DNA from: Stutzerimonas stutzeri RCH2
Lineage (GTDB): Bacteria; Pseudomonadota; Gammaproteobacteria; Pseudomonadales; Pseudomonadaceae
Assembly (NCBI RefSeq): GCF_000327065.1
Contig: NC_019936.1
Span: 1-64,000 of the forward strand
Direction of reading: 5' to 3'
Length of the DNA stretch: 64,000 bases
The position numbers were made by a program, and so were the translations under genes. The notes under the pieces are model-generated. The model saw nothing but the letters and a program-made list of their open reading frames with translations. It ran no database searches and had not been told where the DNA came from. Below, in pieces: positions 43,886-52,806 of the stretch (positions are counted from its first letter, which is position 1; every line of letters starts with the position of its first letter).

Positions 43886-45367
43886 ATGAAAAAGCTCGCA
43901 CTCGCCGTTGCCGTACCTCTGGCCCTTTTCGGGGCCGCCACCGTCTACACCAGCACCCAGGTCGAATCGACCGCCCGTGATGCCGTCGACCAGGCCAACA
44001 CCAAGTTGCGCGAAATGAGCGCCGGCCCCGGAGCCGATGTCAGCATCGCCCTGCTCAGCTTCGAGCGCGGCCTGCTCTCCAGCGCCGCGCGCTACCAGAT
44101 CGACTTCAACATTCCGGATGACGAAGGCAACGACCGTCAGTACAGCCTGCTGCTGAACGATCGCCTCGAACACGGCCCCTTCCCCGTCTCGCGCCTGGCC
44201 CGCGGCCAGCTGATGCCGGTCGCCGCGCAGAGCCACTTCGAACTCGAACGCACCCCGCTGACGCAGAACCTGTTCGATGCCGCCGCCGGCGCAGTCCCGC
44301 TGGTGGGTGATGTCACCATCGGCTACGACGGTCGCCAGTACGGCGACCTGCGCTCGGCCGCCTTCGATCTCAAGAGCGAAGACGGCAGCGTTCGCGTTGC
44401 GCCCGGCACCATCAGCTTCGAGGCGAGCGAAGACGGCAGCGACGTGCGCATGGATGGTCAGCTGGCTGAGGTCGATCTCGACCTGCAACGCAGCGACAGT
44501 GGCCAGCCGGTGCGCATCAGCCTGCGCGGCATCGACCTGACTGCCGACAAGCAGGACTATGCCAATGGCATCGGCTTTGGCCCTTCGGCCTTCAATCTCG
44601 CACGCATGGAAATCCAGCTGGGCGACGAACCCGCCGTGGTTCTGCAGAACGCCTCGGTCGACGAAAAGCTGAGCCGTGGCAGCCGCGGCCTCGACCAGAG
44701 CATCGCCTACCGGGTGGGTGAAGTGACCGCCAAAGGCCAGAGTTTGCGCAACCTCGCCCTGGCCTTCAGCCTGCGCAACCTCGAGGAAAACAGCCTCAAG
44801 GCACTGGTCACCAGCTACCGGGAAATCCTCGACAGCGGAGCCACCCCGCAGGAATCCCTGGCCGGTATCACCCGCGCCCAGCAGCAGGAACTGCAGACCC
44901 GCGCCCTGCAGCTGCTCGAACACAAACCCACCCTGGCCCTCGACGAGTTCGGCTTCGAAACCGCCCACGGCGCCGCCCGCCTGTCCATCGTGCTCGATCT
45001 GCAATCGCCGAGCGCAGAAGCCTTCACCCCGGACGCGATGATCACCAGCATGCTCGCCTCGCTCAAGGCCGACGCCGGCATCGACAAGAACCTGGTGCGC
45101 GACATTGCCGGGCTGGTCGCGCAGAACAACGCGCGTGACGGTCAGCTCGATCCGGTGGCGCTGCAGCAGGAAACCGACGCCGCCACCGAGCTCTTCAGCG
45201 GCATCGCGCTGGACACCGGCTGGTCGCGTCTGGAAGGCGAACGCCTGGTCAGTTCGCTGCACTACGCCAACGACAAGGTGACCTTCAACGGCCGCGAAAT
45301 GAGCGTGCCGGAGTTCATGGGCTTCGCCTTCGGCTCGGCGCAAAACGCAGGTCTGCTGGGGCAGTAA
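43886..45367 (+). CDS. YdgA-like DUF945 protein
   Basis: A 493-residue protein with an N-terminal hydrophobic signal/anchor (about 3-22). The repeated beta-rich layout (ERGLLSSAARYQIDF, then HGPFP) is that of the DUF945/YdgA family, thought to be envelope-located. No catalytic motif is known. A terminator follows at 45396. Confidence 0.82.
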   Translation: MKKLALAVAVPLALFGAATVYTSTQVESTARDAVDQANTKLREMSAGPGADVSIALLSFERGLLSSAARYQIDFNIPDDEGNDRQYSLLLNDRLEHGPFPVSRLARGQLMPVAAQSHFELERTPLTQNLFDAAAGAVPLVGDVTIGYDGRQYGDLRSAAFDLKSEDGSVRVAPGTISFEASEDGSDVRMDGQLAEVDLDLQRSDSGQPVRISLRGIDLTADKQDYANGIGFGPSAFNLARMEIQLGDEPAVVLQNASVDEKLSRGSRGLDQSIAYRVGEVTAKGQSLRNLALAFSLRNLEENSLKALVTSYREILDSGATPQESLAGITRAQQQELQTRALQLLEHKPTLALDEFGFETAHGAARLSIVLDLQSPSAEAFTPDAMITSMLASLKADAGIDKNLVRDIAGLVAQNNARDGQLDPVALQQETDAATELFSGIALDTGWSRLEGERLVSSLHYANDKVTFNGREMSVPEFMGFAFGSAQNAGLLGQ

Positions 45368-45395
45368 ACGACGCTCCTCAAGAAACAGCAGCGTG

Positions 45396-45435
45396 CGGCC
45401 CTGCTCATCGGAGAACCGATGGGCAGGGCCGTTTT
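45396..45435 (+). terminator. terminator after the DUF945 gene
   Basis: CGGCCCTGCTCATCGG pairs with CCGATGGGCAGGGCCG (one wobble) across a 4-nt loop and is followed by TTTT. It is 28 bp after the stop. Confidence 0.85.
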
Positions 45436-45485
45436 GCTTCCAGCCGGCAGCACAGCAGTGGTTGCCCAGGCATCAATCGCCGTAC

Positions 45486-46388
45486 TCAGTCGTGCGAGGC
45501 GCCAGCCCCAAGGCGCTCACTCAGATAATCCAGAAAGCAGGTGATGCGCGAGGCCAGCGCGCTGTTGCGGTAGTACACGGCGTTGATCGGCTGGCGCACG
45601 TCGACCCGCTGCGCCGCCAGCACCTCGACCAGCTCGCCGCGCTGGCGATCCCGGCCGGTCATGAAATCGGACAGGCACGCCAGCCCCTCGCCGGCCAGCG
45701 CCAGCTCGCGCACCGTATCGCCGCTGGAAGCACGCAGCGCCGGGTTGATTCGCCAGCTCTCGCCCAGCGCATGGCGCAGCGGCCAGTCGTTGAGGCGATC
45801 CGGCTCGGTAAAGCCGATCAGGCTGTGCTCCGCCAGCTCCTCGACCTGCTGCGGCGTGCCATGCCGCGCCAGATAGGCCGGGCTCGCCAGCACCCGGCGC
45901 ATGGTGTGACACAGCGGCCGTGCATGCAGGCTGGAATCCGGCAGCGGGCCGATGCGGATGGCCAGATCGATGCGCCGCTCCAGCAAATCGACGATGCGGT
46001 CATCGCTGTGCAGCTCCAGCTCGATCAGCGGGTAGCGTGCACGGAAATCGCCGATCAGCGGCACGATCACATGCAGCATGAACGGCGACGCGGTATTGAC
46101 CCGCAAGCGCCCCGCCGGCGCCTGCCGCCGCAGCGCCATCTGCTCCTCGGCTTCCTCGACGCTGGCCAGAATGCGCCGCGCCTGGACGAGAAATGCCGCG
46201 CCCTCCTCGGTCAGCTCGAGGCGGCGCGTGGTACGCCGCAACAGCGTCACCGCCAGCTTGTCTTCCAGCCGACTCAACGCCCGGCTGACGCCCGAGGCGG
46301 TCTGTTCCAGCTGCGCGGCCGCGGCGCTGATCGAGCCACTGTCGACCACGCTGACAAAGGCGAGCATTTCGTCGAGGTTGGTTTTCAT
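45486..46388 (-). CDS. LysR family transcriptional regulator
   Basis: A 300-residue regulator. The N-terminal winged helix-turn-helix (about 4-63, with SISAAAAQLEQTASGVSRALSRLEDKL) is typical, followed by a type 2 periplasmic-binding fold for the effector. The ATG at 46388 gives the normal LysR length; the frame is open 49 codons further upstream but not family-like. There is no divergent neighbour, so its target is unknown. A DUF421 gene lies upstream on the same strand. Confidence 0.88.
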   Translation of the reverse strand: MKTNLDEMLAFVSVVDSGSISAAAAQLEQTASGVSRALSRLEDKLAVTLLRRTTRRLELTEEGAAFLVQARRILASVEEAEEQMALRRQAPAGRLRVNTASPFMLHVIVPLIGDFRARYPLIELELHSDDRIVDLLERRIDLAIRIGPLPDSSLHARPLCHTMRRVLASPAYLARHGTPQQVEELAEHSLIGFTEPDRLNDWPLRHALGESWRINPALRASSGDTVRELALAGEGLACLSDFMTGRDRQRGELVEVLAAQRVDVRQPINAVYYRNSALASRITCFLDYLSERLGAGASHD

Positions 46389-46531
46389 CGGTGGAAATCG
46401 CATCGAAGGCTTGGCGGGGGAAAACGAGTCTGGCGGCACGGCCGCGTGGCAGCAACCGGATCGGGGTTGTTCAGGTGAGGACGCCCGGCGGCTGGCCTGT
46501 CGATCAGTCGCCGCCGAATCCTGCCACGACC

Positions 46532-47083
46532 TCAAACGCCCTTTTCATTCGGCCCCGGCACATTCACCCCGTCCAGCGTGGAACGGCTGTCGCCGGCACC
46601 ATCGGCGATCACGCTGAAACTGCCATCGGTCTCCAGCACCACCGCTTCGATGCCATCCAGCGCGGCCAGCCCCTGACTGCGCGCGGCGGCCCGCACCTCA
46701 TCCTCGGTCACCCGCGCCACGCGCATGGCATCGTCGAGAAAACGCCCGCGAAAGAACAGCAGCGCCGGCTCGCCCGTCACCGTCCGCCGCACCCACGCCA
46801 CCCGCACGCTGGACCAGGTGACCACATACTGCAGTCCGATCAACAGCGCCAAGGCCAGCACCCCCTCGGCCAGCGACACATCGCGATTGAGCAGAATCGT
46901 CGCGAACGTCGAACCCAGCGCCACCGTCACCACCAGATCGAACGCATTCATCTTCGACAACGTCAGCCGCCCGGACAGGCGCAACAACAATACCAGGCTG
47001 ATATAGGCCAGCACGCCCACCACCAGAGTGCGTATCAATGTCGTTCCGTTGCTGAAAAACATGCCTTCCACGAGCACCTCCAT
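46532..47083 (-). CDS. DUF421 (YetF-like) membrane protein
   Basis: A 183-residue protein with three hydrophobic segments (about 17-38, 47-65 and 70-90), then a cytosolic domain. The sequence RLSGRLTLSKMNAFDLVVTVALGS is the DUF421 signature, and FFRGRFLDDAMRVARVTEDEVRAAARSQG belongs to the YetF C-terminal fold. Function unproven. Confidence 0.85.
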   Translation of the reverse strand: MEVLVEGMFFSNGTTLIRTLVVGVLAYISLVLLLRLSGRLTLSKMNAFDLVVTVALGSTFATILLNRDVSLAEGVLALALLIGLQYVVTWSSVRVAWVRRTVTGEPALLFFRGRFLDDAMRVARVTEDEVRAAARSQGLAALDGIEAVVLETDGSFSVIADGAGDSRSTLDGVNVPGPNEKGV

Positions 47084-47307
47084 AACTGACCTATGCAGGG
47101 GTGGACAGGGTAGGTGGGCGGAAAGTGCATACGGCGCGAGTGACCGCGCGTCAGGCGACAGTGTGAAAACTGAGGGATTAATCCATCGTCTGCTTTACCC
47201 ATACGGAAGCAGTGGCTAATGTGCCAGCACGCGCAGCAACTGCGCACTCGATCACGGTTCCGCTGCGACGCACCATCTGCACCGGCCCGCTACCAAGGAA
47301 GGTACAG

Positions 47308-47583
47308 ATGGCGCGCTTTTTCCCTGTCCGCTCGCAATGCCTGTTCGACACACCCGGCGAGCGGCGCCTTGCCGAGCGGCTGGAAAAGCTGCTGGAAGAT
47401 GATTACTTCTGCTGGAGCAACGTCCCGGTCGGCCCCAAGGCGCGCTATCCCGACTTTGCGGTGCTGCATCCGCCGCGCGGCATCCTCGTTCTGAAGGTCA
47501 AGGAGCTCGCCAGCCTTCAGAGTATGGGTATCTATGGCTCTAAAGCACCGAAAATAAATCTGTCTCCTTTTCCCCAGGATTGA
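47308..47583 (+). pseudogene. 3'-truncated NERD-domain (nuclease-related) gene
   Basis: The first 65 or so residues (MARFFPVRSQCLFDTPGERRL to ILVLKVKE) match the start of NERD-domain nuclease/helicase proteins, which usually continue for several hundred residues. After VKE the sequence turns into about 25 unrelated residues in AT-rich DNA and stops. AAGGAAGG precedes the ATG. The rest of the gene is missing, apparently replaced by the cassette-like region that begins near 47510. Confidence 0.7.
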
Positions 47584-47586
47584 ACA

Positions 47587-47910
47587 ATGGAATCGATATC
47601 TTCAGATCAAAAAACAAAGCAGAAAGGAACCTGCCCGTTTTGCACAAAAAACGTGGCAGCAGTTTTAGTCGAAGACAACAAAGTTCGGCGGGACAAATGC
47701 CAATGTCCTGAGTGCAATGAGTTCATATTTCTGTGTCGTTCCCCGGGCTGCCATGACTATGCAAAAGGAACGCAGGTCTACGATCACGAGCTATGCCCAT
47801 CATGCACGGAAACAGTTTCAGACGGACTTAAAGTAATTGGTAAATCAGCACTAACTCTTGCCACCACTGTAATTGGCGGACTCATACTCGCAGCAGCCAA
47901 AAAAAAGTAA
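47587..47910 (+). CDS. cassette-like gene 1: zinc-ribbon, tail-anchored small protein
   Basis: A 107-residue protein with Cys pairs CPFC, CQCPEC, C..GC and CPSC at about 16-72 that look like zinc-binding knuckles, then a C-terminal hydrophobic segment (about 84-102) and KKK. It may be a membrane-anchored zinc-ribbon protein. AGGA lies 7 bp before the ATG. GC content is clearly lower than in neighbouring genes. An attC-like site begins 2 bp after its stop. No family could be recognised. Confidence 0.65.
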   Translation: MESISSDQKTKQKGTCPFCTKNVAAVLVEDNKVRRDKCQCPECNEFIFLCRSPGCHDYAKGTQVYDHELCPSCTETVSDGLKVIGKSALTLATTVIGGLILAAAKKK

Positions 47911-47912
47911 CG

Positions 47913-47990
47913 ACCTAACAATGCGTTCAAATCGCTCGCTCCGCTCGCTGGGACGTCCGCAATTGGCCGCCCCTTAACCAAACGGTAGGA
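47913..47990 (+). mobile_element. attC-like recombination site 1
   Basis: ACCTAAC at 47913-47919 fits the RYYYAAC core, and an imperfect palindrome extends to about 47990 through GCGTTCAA, CGCTCGCT and CTTAACCAAACG. The far core reads GGTAGGA instead of GTTRRRY. The same layout occurs at 48370. Sites of this look follow gene cassettes in integrons. Confidence 0.6.
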
Positions 47991-47994
47991 AAAA

Positions 47995-48375
47995 ATGATG
48001 GATGAACTGAAAACCATCGAACAAGAGCTAAATAGTTGGAGTGATATTTTAAACATAGCCGTTGGGGCACCATCTTTAGCTTTTGCACTAGCTTGCGCCT
48101 CGCTACCCGAATATATAAATCTTATTGGCTGCGCAATATCAATCGCCATGTGGATTTCCCTAATGGCTTACGCCAGACCATCGTTTTCTAGAAAACTGCA
48201 AGAGCTAAGGCTGAGGCAAGATAAAGACGAAAGAGCAAGAGAAATAATAAAATTCTCTGAAGAAAACTTTCTGAGCAACTACAAATTCAGTCCGTACCTT
48301 CTAGGTAGCCTCAGTTTGGTTCTGGTCGCTGGCTACAGTTATTTGTCTGTATTACTCAAGTTGCTTTTCCCCTAA
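47995..48375 (+). CDS. cassette-like gene 2: small membrane protein
   Basis: A 126-residue protein (125 if the second ATG at 47998 is used, which has better spacing to AGGA). It shows two hydrophobic segments (about 20-38 and 40-58), a charged loop (KLQELRLRQDKDERARE) and a third at about 98-124. It is AT-rich relative to the chromosome. Its stop codon lies inside an attC-like core. No family recognised. A cassette-borne membrane protein is the best description. Confidence 0.6.
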   Translation: MMDELKTIEQELNSWSDILNIAVGAPSLAFALACASLPEYINLIGCAISIAMWISLMAYARPSFSRKLQELRLRQDKDERAREIIKFSEENFLSNYKFSPYLLGSLSLVLVAGYSYLSVLLKLLFP

Positions 48376-48447
48376 CTAGCGGTCCAAGCCACTCGCTTCG
48401 CTGTCTGGGACAGGCTAAACCCGTCCCGTTATCCAAACGCGAGAAAC
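48370..48447 (+). mobile_element. attC-like recombination site 2
   Basis: CCCTAAC at 48370-48376 differs from RYYYAAC at one base. The following GCGGTCCAAGCC, CTCGCTTCGCTG, GGGAC/GTCCC stem and TTATCCAAACG repeat the layout of site 1. The far core (GCGAGAA) is degenerate. Boundaries are approximate. Confidence 0.55.
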
Positions 48448-48450
48448 AGT

Positions 48451-48513
48451 ATGGCCACCAGTGAGCACGCATACGCAGATAACTGGCTAGAACTAACACT
48501 ACTGATTGAATAA
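48451..48513 (+). other. 20-codon open frame after attC-like site 2
   Basis: ATG at 48451 begins a 20-residue frame (MATSEHAYADNWLELTLLIE) that ends TAA at 48513, right at the junction with the DUF1993 fragment. It may be the cut 5' end of a third cassette gene. Coding is not supported beyond that. Confidence 0.35.
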
Positions 48514-49013
48514 AGAAGGCGCAGGCCCAGCTACCGGAAGCTGAGGCGCAGGCGTTGTTATCCGCGCGGCTGGCGCCGGATATGTTTCCGCTGTCGACTC
48601 AGGTGCGCTTTGCCTGCGTGCACGCGCGGGAGGCCGTTTGCCGGCTGAGAGGCGAGGCATTCCCGGCTGCGATCAACGAGCTGCTGGACGAGGGGCGGCA
48701 TGCGGGTGAGCGGCCGGGCACGCTGGCTGATGCCTATGCCCCGATCGATGAGACGGTGGCGTTGCTCGACGGCCTCGCCGCCGATGCGCTGGATATGGAC
48801 GCGGACAAGCCAATCGCCCATGAGCTGGCAAACGGGATGATTTTCGACCTGACCGCGGAGCAGTACGCCCGTGACTGGACACTGGCGCAGTTCTATTTCC
48901 ATGTGATGACCGCGTATTCGATCCTGCGTAGCGAAGGGATCAATCTCGGCAAGGCGGATTACGTGGCGCATATGCTGCCGTATCTGCGGCGGGAATCGAT
49001 TCCGAAGGGGTAG
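48510..49013 (+). pseudogene. 5'-truncated DUF1993 gene
   Basis: The frame from 48510 reads KKAQAQLPEAEAQALLSARLAPDMF, entering the DUF1993 family about 30 residues late, and then continues to a normal end (NLGKADYVAHMLPYLRR). TGA closes the frame at 48507-48509 and there is no ATG or GTG start with a ribosome site. The only start is a TTG at 48555. The lost start coincides with the right edge of the AT-rich cassette region, so the gene was probably cut by that event. Confidence 0.65.
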
Positions 49014-49128
49014 CGGCCGCGCTTTCGTCGGTTACCGAAGGGATGTTTCGGTAGCCGCGCAGCCCGCCAAAATTCGGATTACGCCTTCGGCCAGTCCAGG
49101 CTTGGGGCACGCCGGGCCCTTCGAGCAG

Positions 49129-49275
49129 CGAGGTAGCCTGGACCTGACGCGTGGAAAAGGCTTCGCCGTTTTCCACCCTACCCATACCCATGCCCATGCC
49201 CATGCCCGTGCCCGGGCCTTGGCGGAGTAGGCGGGGTTGGTGGCGTAGGGTGGACAACGCTTCGCTTGTCCACGC
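49129..49275. repeat. compound palindromic repeat, copy A
   Basis: Left arm GTGGAAAAGG...TTTTCCAC (49151-49176) and right arm GTGGACAA...TTGTCCAC (49250-49273) are hairpins, joined by a stem CCACCCTAC/GTAGGGTGG. About 50 bp of the left part is nearly identical to copy B at 52807. The loop holds CCCATG hexamers. It fills most of the 280-bp gap between the DUF1993 fragment and the patatin gene. Confidence 0.75.
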
Positions 49276-49297
49276 GAAATCCGGTACTTGCTTACTG

Positions 49298-50521
49298 CTA
49301 ACCGCTGAAGACGCTCTGTGCGTTTGGCGAGAGCTGCTGGCTCCGCTGCTCTGGCTTTTCGAGCCTGAGAAAGGCCCTGAGCTCGGCTTGCTTGGCCATG
49401 GCATCCTGATAACCCAGTTCGATCAGTTCACTGCAGTAGCCGGGTTCGAACAACAGGTAACTCAACAGCCCGCCGCCGCCTTCGCGCGTGCCGCCAGGGC
49501 CGCGCAGGAACAGGCGCATGGCGGCGGGCAGCTCTCGCCGATGGCGGGCGGCGATCCTGTCCAGCGGCTGGCTGGGGGAAATCACCAGCACCTCGACGGG
49601 CGTCAGGCCGTAGGCGCGCTTGCGTTGTTCGGCAGGCACCAGTCGCCCCAGCTGGTTGAGGCGTTCCAGCAGCTCGATGTCAGTCTCGACGTTGTCGATG
49701 AAGGTGCTGTTGAGCATGTGCCCGGAGATTTGCGCCAGGCTGGGGCTGGCGCCGGTCGGCCTCGGTGTTGGAGCGATCTCGCTCTGGTCATCCACCGGGT
49801 TGCCACTGACCCCGACCACCAGCACACGTGTGGCGCCCAGGTGCAGGGCAGGGCTGATCGGTGCGGTCTGGCGTACCGCGCCATCGCCGAAATACTCGCG
49901 GTTGATCTTTACCGGCTCGAAGAGCAGCGGGATGGCAGTGCTGGCCAGCAAATGGGGTATTCCCAGGCGGGTCGGCACACCCACCCGACGATGGCGCAAC
50001 CATGGGTCGATGGCCGCATGCCCCTGATAGAACGTCACCGCTTCGGCCGACTCGTAGCCGAATGCCGTCACCGCTATCGCACGCAGTTGCTGTTGGCGCA
50101 GTGCTGCGGCGATGCCGGAAAAATCCAGTTCACGCTCGAGCAGCCTGGCCAGTGGCGAACTGTCGAGCAGCGCAACGGGCACCTGCTTGCCGATACCGAA
50201 CATGCTGTGACCGAGGAAACGGCTGGCCTGGCGCAACACGCCCGGCCAGTCACTGCGGTACACCTGATCGGTATGGAAACTGCGCCAAACGCTGCTCAAG
50301 CGCCGCACCGCCTCGCGAAAATGCAGGGCGCCACAGGCAAGGCTGACGGCATTGATCGCGCCCGCCGAGGTGCCGACGATCACCGGAAACGGATTGCCCG
50401 CCGGGTCAGGCAACAGATCGGCAATGGCCGACAGCACACCAACCTGATAGGCCCCACGCGCGCCGCCGCCCGAGAGGATCAGCCCTGTGGTACCTGGATT
50501 TTTTACAGCGTCCTCGGTCAT
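49298..50521 (-). CDS. patatin-like phospholipase
   Basis: A 407-residue cytosolic patatin-fold hydrolase. The oxyanion hole GGGARGAYQ, the nucleophile GTSAG and the catalytic Asp in DGAVRQ form the Ser-Asp dyad. ATG 50521 is chosen because the family homology starts shortly after; the frame stays open upstream and includes a hydrophobic stretch (LDWWRIALLIISVAFA), so a longer signal-bearing form is possible. Its lipid substrate is unknown. The 3' end abuts repeat copy A. Confidence 0.85.
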   Translation of the reverse strand: MTEDAVKNPGTTGLILSGGGARGAYQVGVLSAIADLLPDPAGNPFPVIVGTSAGAINAVSLACGALHFREAVRRLSSVWRSFHTDQVYRSDWPGVLRQASRFLGHSMFGIGKQVPVALLDSSPLARLLERELDFSGIAAALRQQQLRAIAVTAFGYESAEAVTFYQGHAAIDPWLRHRRVGVPTRLGIPHLLASTAIPLLFEPVKINREYFGDGAVRQTAPISPALHLGATRVLVVGVSGNPVDDQSEIAPTPRPTGASPSLAQISGHMLNSTFIDNVETDIELLERLNQLGRLVPAEQRKRAYGLTPVEVLVISPSQPLDRIAARHRRELPAAMRLFLRGPGGTREGGGGLLSYLLFEPGYCSELIELGYQDAMAKQAELRAFLRLEKPEQRSQQLSPNAQSVFSG

Positions 50522-50928
50522 CGTCGATTCCAGTTCGAGGTATTCGGTAGTGCCTGGGCTCGCCGCAAGACCAACAGGGTCGGTCGCCTCGCTGGCGAAG
50601 GCGACAGAGATTATCAACAGGGCAATACGCCACCAATCTAAACATGCCGCGGTGTCTCGCCGCTGGGTTTCATGGGTGCGCTGTGTTGCGAGCTTTCAAC
50701 CAAGGCATCGAAGACGGCAGCCCTTGCAGTTAGAGCTTTCGGCGAGGTTGTTAAGCACGCCATGCGCCTCCCATCTTGCTAACCTCGTTCTGTAACCCGC
50801 GTGCCAGAGCATGTGGGTTCGCCTTCGCACACAGCACCTGCCCCTCAGGGCGCTATTCCATCGGCCGGCTACGCCTGTCGACCGCTACACGCCAAACGCC
50901 CGCCCACTCGCCAGAGCAGACCGTTGCC
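50522..50928. other. divergent intergenic region, patatin and ABC exporter genes
   Basis: These 407 bp separate the patatin gene from the ABC exporter. I see no credible gene and no clear promoter hexamers or repeats. The left part may code for an N-terminal extension of the patatin protein. Confidence 0.5.
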
Positions 50929-52764
50929 ATGTTGTTCCGCCGTTTCGAAAACCTCATCGATGTCTTCAAGCCCAGCCCGGACGTCGCGCCGCCGGCCGGG
51001 ATGCTGCGCTTCTATGCGCATTATCTGAAGCAGGTCTGGCCATTGATGACCGCCGTGCTGGTGGTCGGCTTCTTCGCGGCGCTGATCGAGGTGGCGCTGT
51101 TCAGCTTTCTCGGCCAGTTGATCGATATGGCCCAGGCGACCGATGACGCGCGGACCTTCTTCGCCGAGCACCGCAACGAACTGCTGTGGATGGCGGCGGT
51201 GGCGCTGATCATCCGGCCGCTGGTGTTCGGTCTGCACAACCTGCTGACGCATCAGGCGATCAACCCGGGGCTGACCAATCTGATTCGCTGGCAGAACCAC
51301 CGCTACGTGCTCAAGCAGAGCCTGAACTTCTTCCAGAACGACTTCGCCGGGCGCATCGCCCAGCGCGTCATGCAGACCGGGCCATCGCTGCGCGATTCGG
51401 CCATGCAGGTGATCGATGCGCTGTGGCATGTGGTGGTCTATGCCGGCAGCGCGCTGTATCTGTTCGCCGCCGCCGACCTGCGCCTGATCGTGCCCTTGCT
51501 GCTGTGGATCGTCGGCTACAGCGCCGCGCTCTGGTACTTCGTGCCGCGTATCCGCGCGCGTTCGGCGGCGGCGTCCGCGGCGCGTTCGAAGGTGATGGGG
51601 CGGGTGGTGGACGGCTACAGCAACGTCGCCACGCTCAAGCTGTTCGCCCATTCGCGGGAGGAGGAGAGCTACGCCCGCGAGGCGATGCAGGAGCTGCTCG
51701 GCAAGTTCCGCCTGCAGTCGCGGGTGATCACCAGCCTGGATTTCCTCATCACCTGCATGAACGGCCTGTTGATCGTCGGCACCGGCGCGCTGGCGCTGTG
51801 GCTGTGGAGCGAGGCGCTGATCACCACAGGCGCCATCGCCCTGGCGCTGGGCCTGGTGATCCGTATCAACAACATGGCCGAGTGGATCATGTGGGTGGTC
51901 AACGGCATCTTCGAGAACGTCGGCACCGTGCAGGACGGCATGAAGAGCATCGTCCGGCCGCGGGATGTGCTCGACCCCGAGGACGCCGAGCCGCTGCAGG
52001 TGGAGCAGGGCGGCGTGCGCTTCGAGGATGTGCATTTCCACTATGGCAAGCAGGGCGGGGTGATCAGCGGGCTGAGCATCGACATTCGCCCGGGCGAGAA
52101 GATCGGCCTGGTCGGGCCATCGGGTGCGGGCAAGTCGACGCTGGTCAACCTGCTGCTGCGCCTCTATGACCTGGAAAGCGGGCGCATCCTCATCGACGGG
52201 CAGAACGTCGCCGAGGTCAGCCAGGAAAGCCTGCGCGCCAATGTCGGCGTGGTCACCCAGGACACCTCGCTGCTGCACCGCTCGATCCGCGACAACCTGC
52301 GCTACGGCAAGCCCGACGCCACAGAGGAAGAACTCTGGGCCGCGGCGCGTAAAGCCCGCGCCGACGAATTCATCAAGGCCCTGGACGACAGCCAGGGCGG
52401 CCTGGGCTTCGAGGCGATGGTCGGCGAGCGCGGCGTGAAACTCTCCGGCGGGCAACGGCAGCGCATCGCCATCGCCCGGGTGCTGCTCAAGGACGCGCCG
52501 ATCCTGGTGCTCGACGAAGCCACCTCGGCGCTGGATTCGGAGGTCGAGGCGGCGATTCAGGAGAGCCTGGATACCCTGATGGAAGGCAAGACGGTGATCG
52601 CCATCGCCCACCGGCTGTCGACCATCGCCCGTATGGATCGGCTGGTGGTGATCGATGGCGGCCAGGTGATCGAGACCGGCACCCATGCCGAGCTGATCGC
52701 CCGCGGCGGCCTCTATGCGCGGCTGTGGCAGCACCAGACGGGTGGGTTTGTCGGGGTGGATTGA
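50929..52764 (+). CDS. ABC exporter (fused membrane and ATPase domains)
   Basis: A 611-residue half-transporter of the multidrug/lipid exporter type. Six hydrophobic segments lie in about 30-330. The ATPase domain follows with Walker A GPSGAGKST, signature LSGGQRQR, Walker B ILVLDEATS and the switch His in AHRLS. It should act as a homodimer. The ATG at 50929 gives the family start; the frame is open upstream but not conserved. Substrate unknown. Confidence 0.88.
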   Translation: MLFRRFENLIDVFKPSPDVAPPAGMLRFYAHYLKQVWPLMTAVLVVGFFAALIEVALFSFLGQLIDMAQATDDARTFFAEHRNELLWMAAVALIIRPLVFGLHNLLTHQAINPGLTNLIRWQNHRYVLKQSLNFFQNDFAGRIAQRVMQTGPSLRDSAMQVIDALWHVVVYAGSALYLFAAADLRLIVPLLLWIVGYSAALWYFVPRIRARSAAASAARSKVMGRVVDGYSNVATLKLFAHSREEESYAREAMQELLGKFRLQSRVITSLDFLITCMNGLLIVGTGALALWLWSEALITTGAIALALGLVIRINNMAEWIMWVVNGIFENVGTVQDGMKSIVRPRDVLDPEDAEPLQVEQGGVRFEDVHFHYGKQGGVISGLSIDIRPGEKIGLVGPSGAGKSTLVNLLLRLYDLESGRILIDGQNVAEVSQESLRANVGVVTQDTSLLHRSIRDNLRYGKPDATEEELWAAARKARADEFIKALDDSQGGLGFEAMVGERGVKLSGGQRQRIAIARVLLKDAPILVLDEATSALDSEVEAAIQESLDTLMEGKTVIAIAHRLSTIARMDRLVVIDGGQVIETGTHAELIARGGLYARLWQHQTGGFVGVD

Positions 52765-52806
52765 GGGCGGTGGCGAGGCGCTGCAACTTGTCCGCCAAGG
52801 GAGGGT

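Noticed and set aside
46532..49013. An integrase gene near the attC-like sites
   Set aside because: All frames on both strands were read. None carries tyrosine recombinase features, so a complete integron is not claimed.
49182..49216. CCCATG repeats as a CRISPR or satellite
   Set aside because: There are only about three exact hexamers with variants and no spacers. They form the loop of palindromic repeat copy A.
50406..50645. Small minus-strand frame starting MFRLVAYCP over the patatin start
   Set aside because: It overlaps the patatin gene in another frame and has no family features. The hydrophobic stretch in the patatin frame is the better reading.
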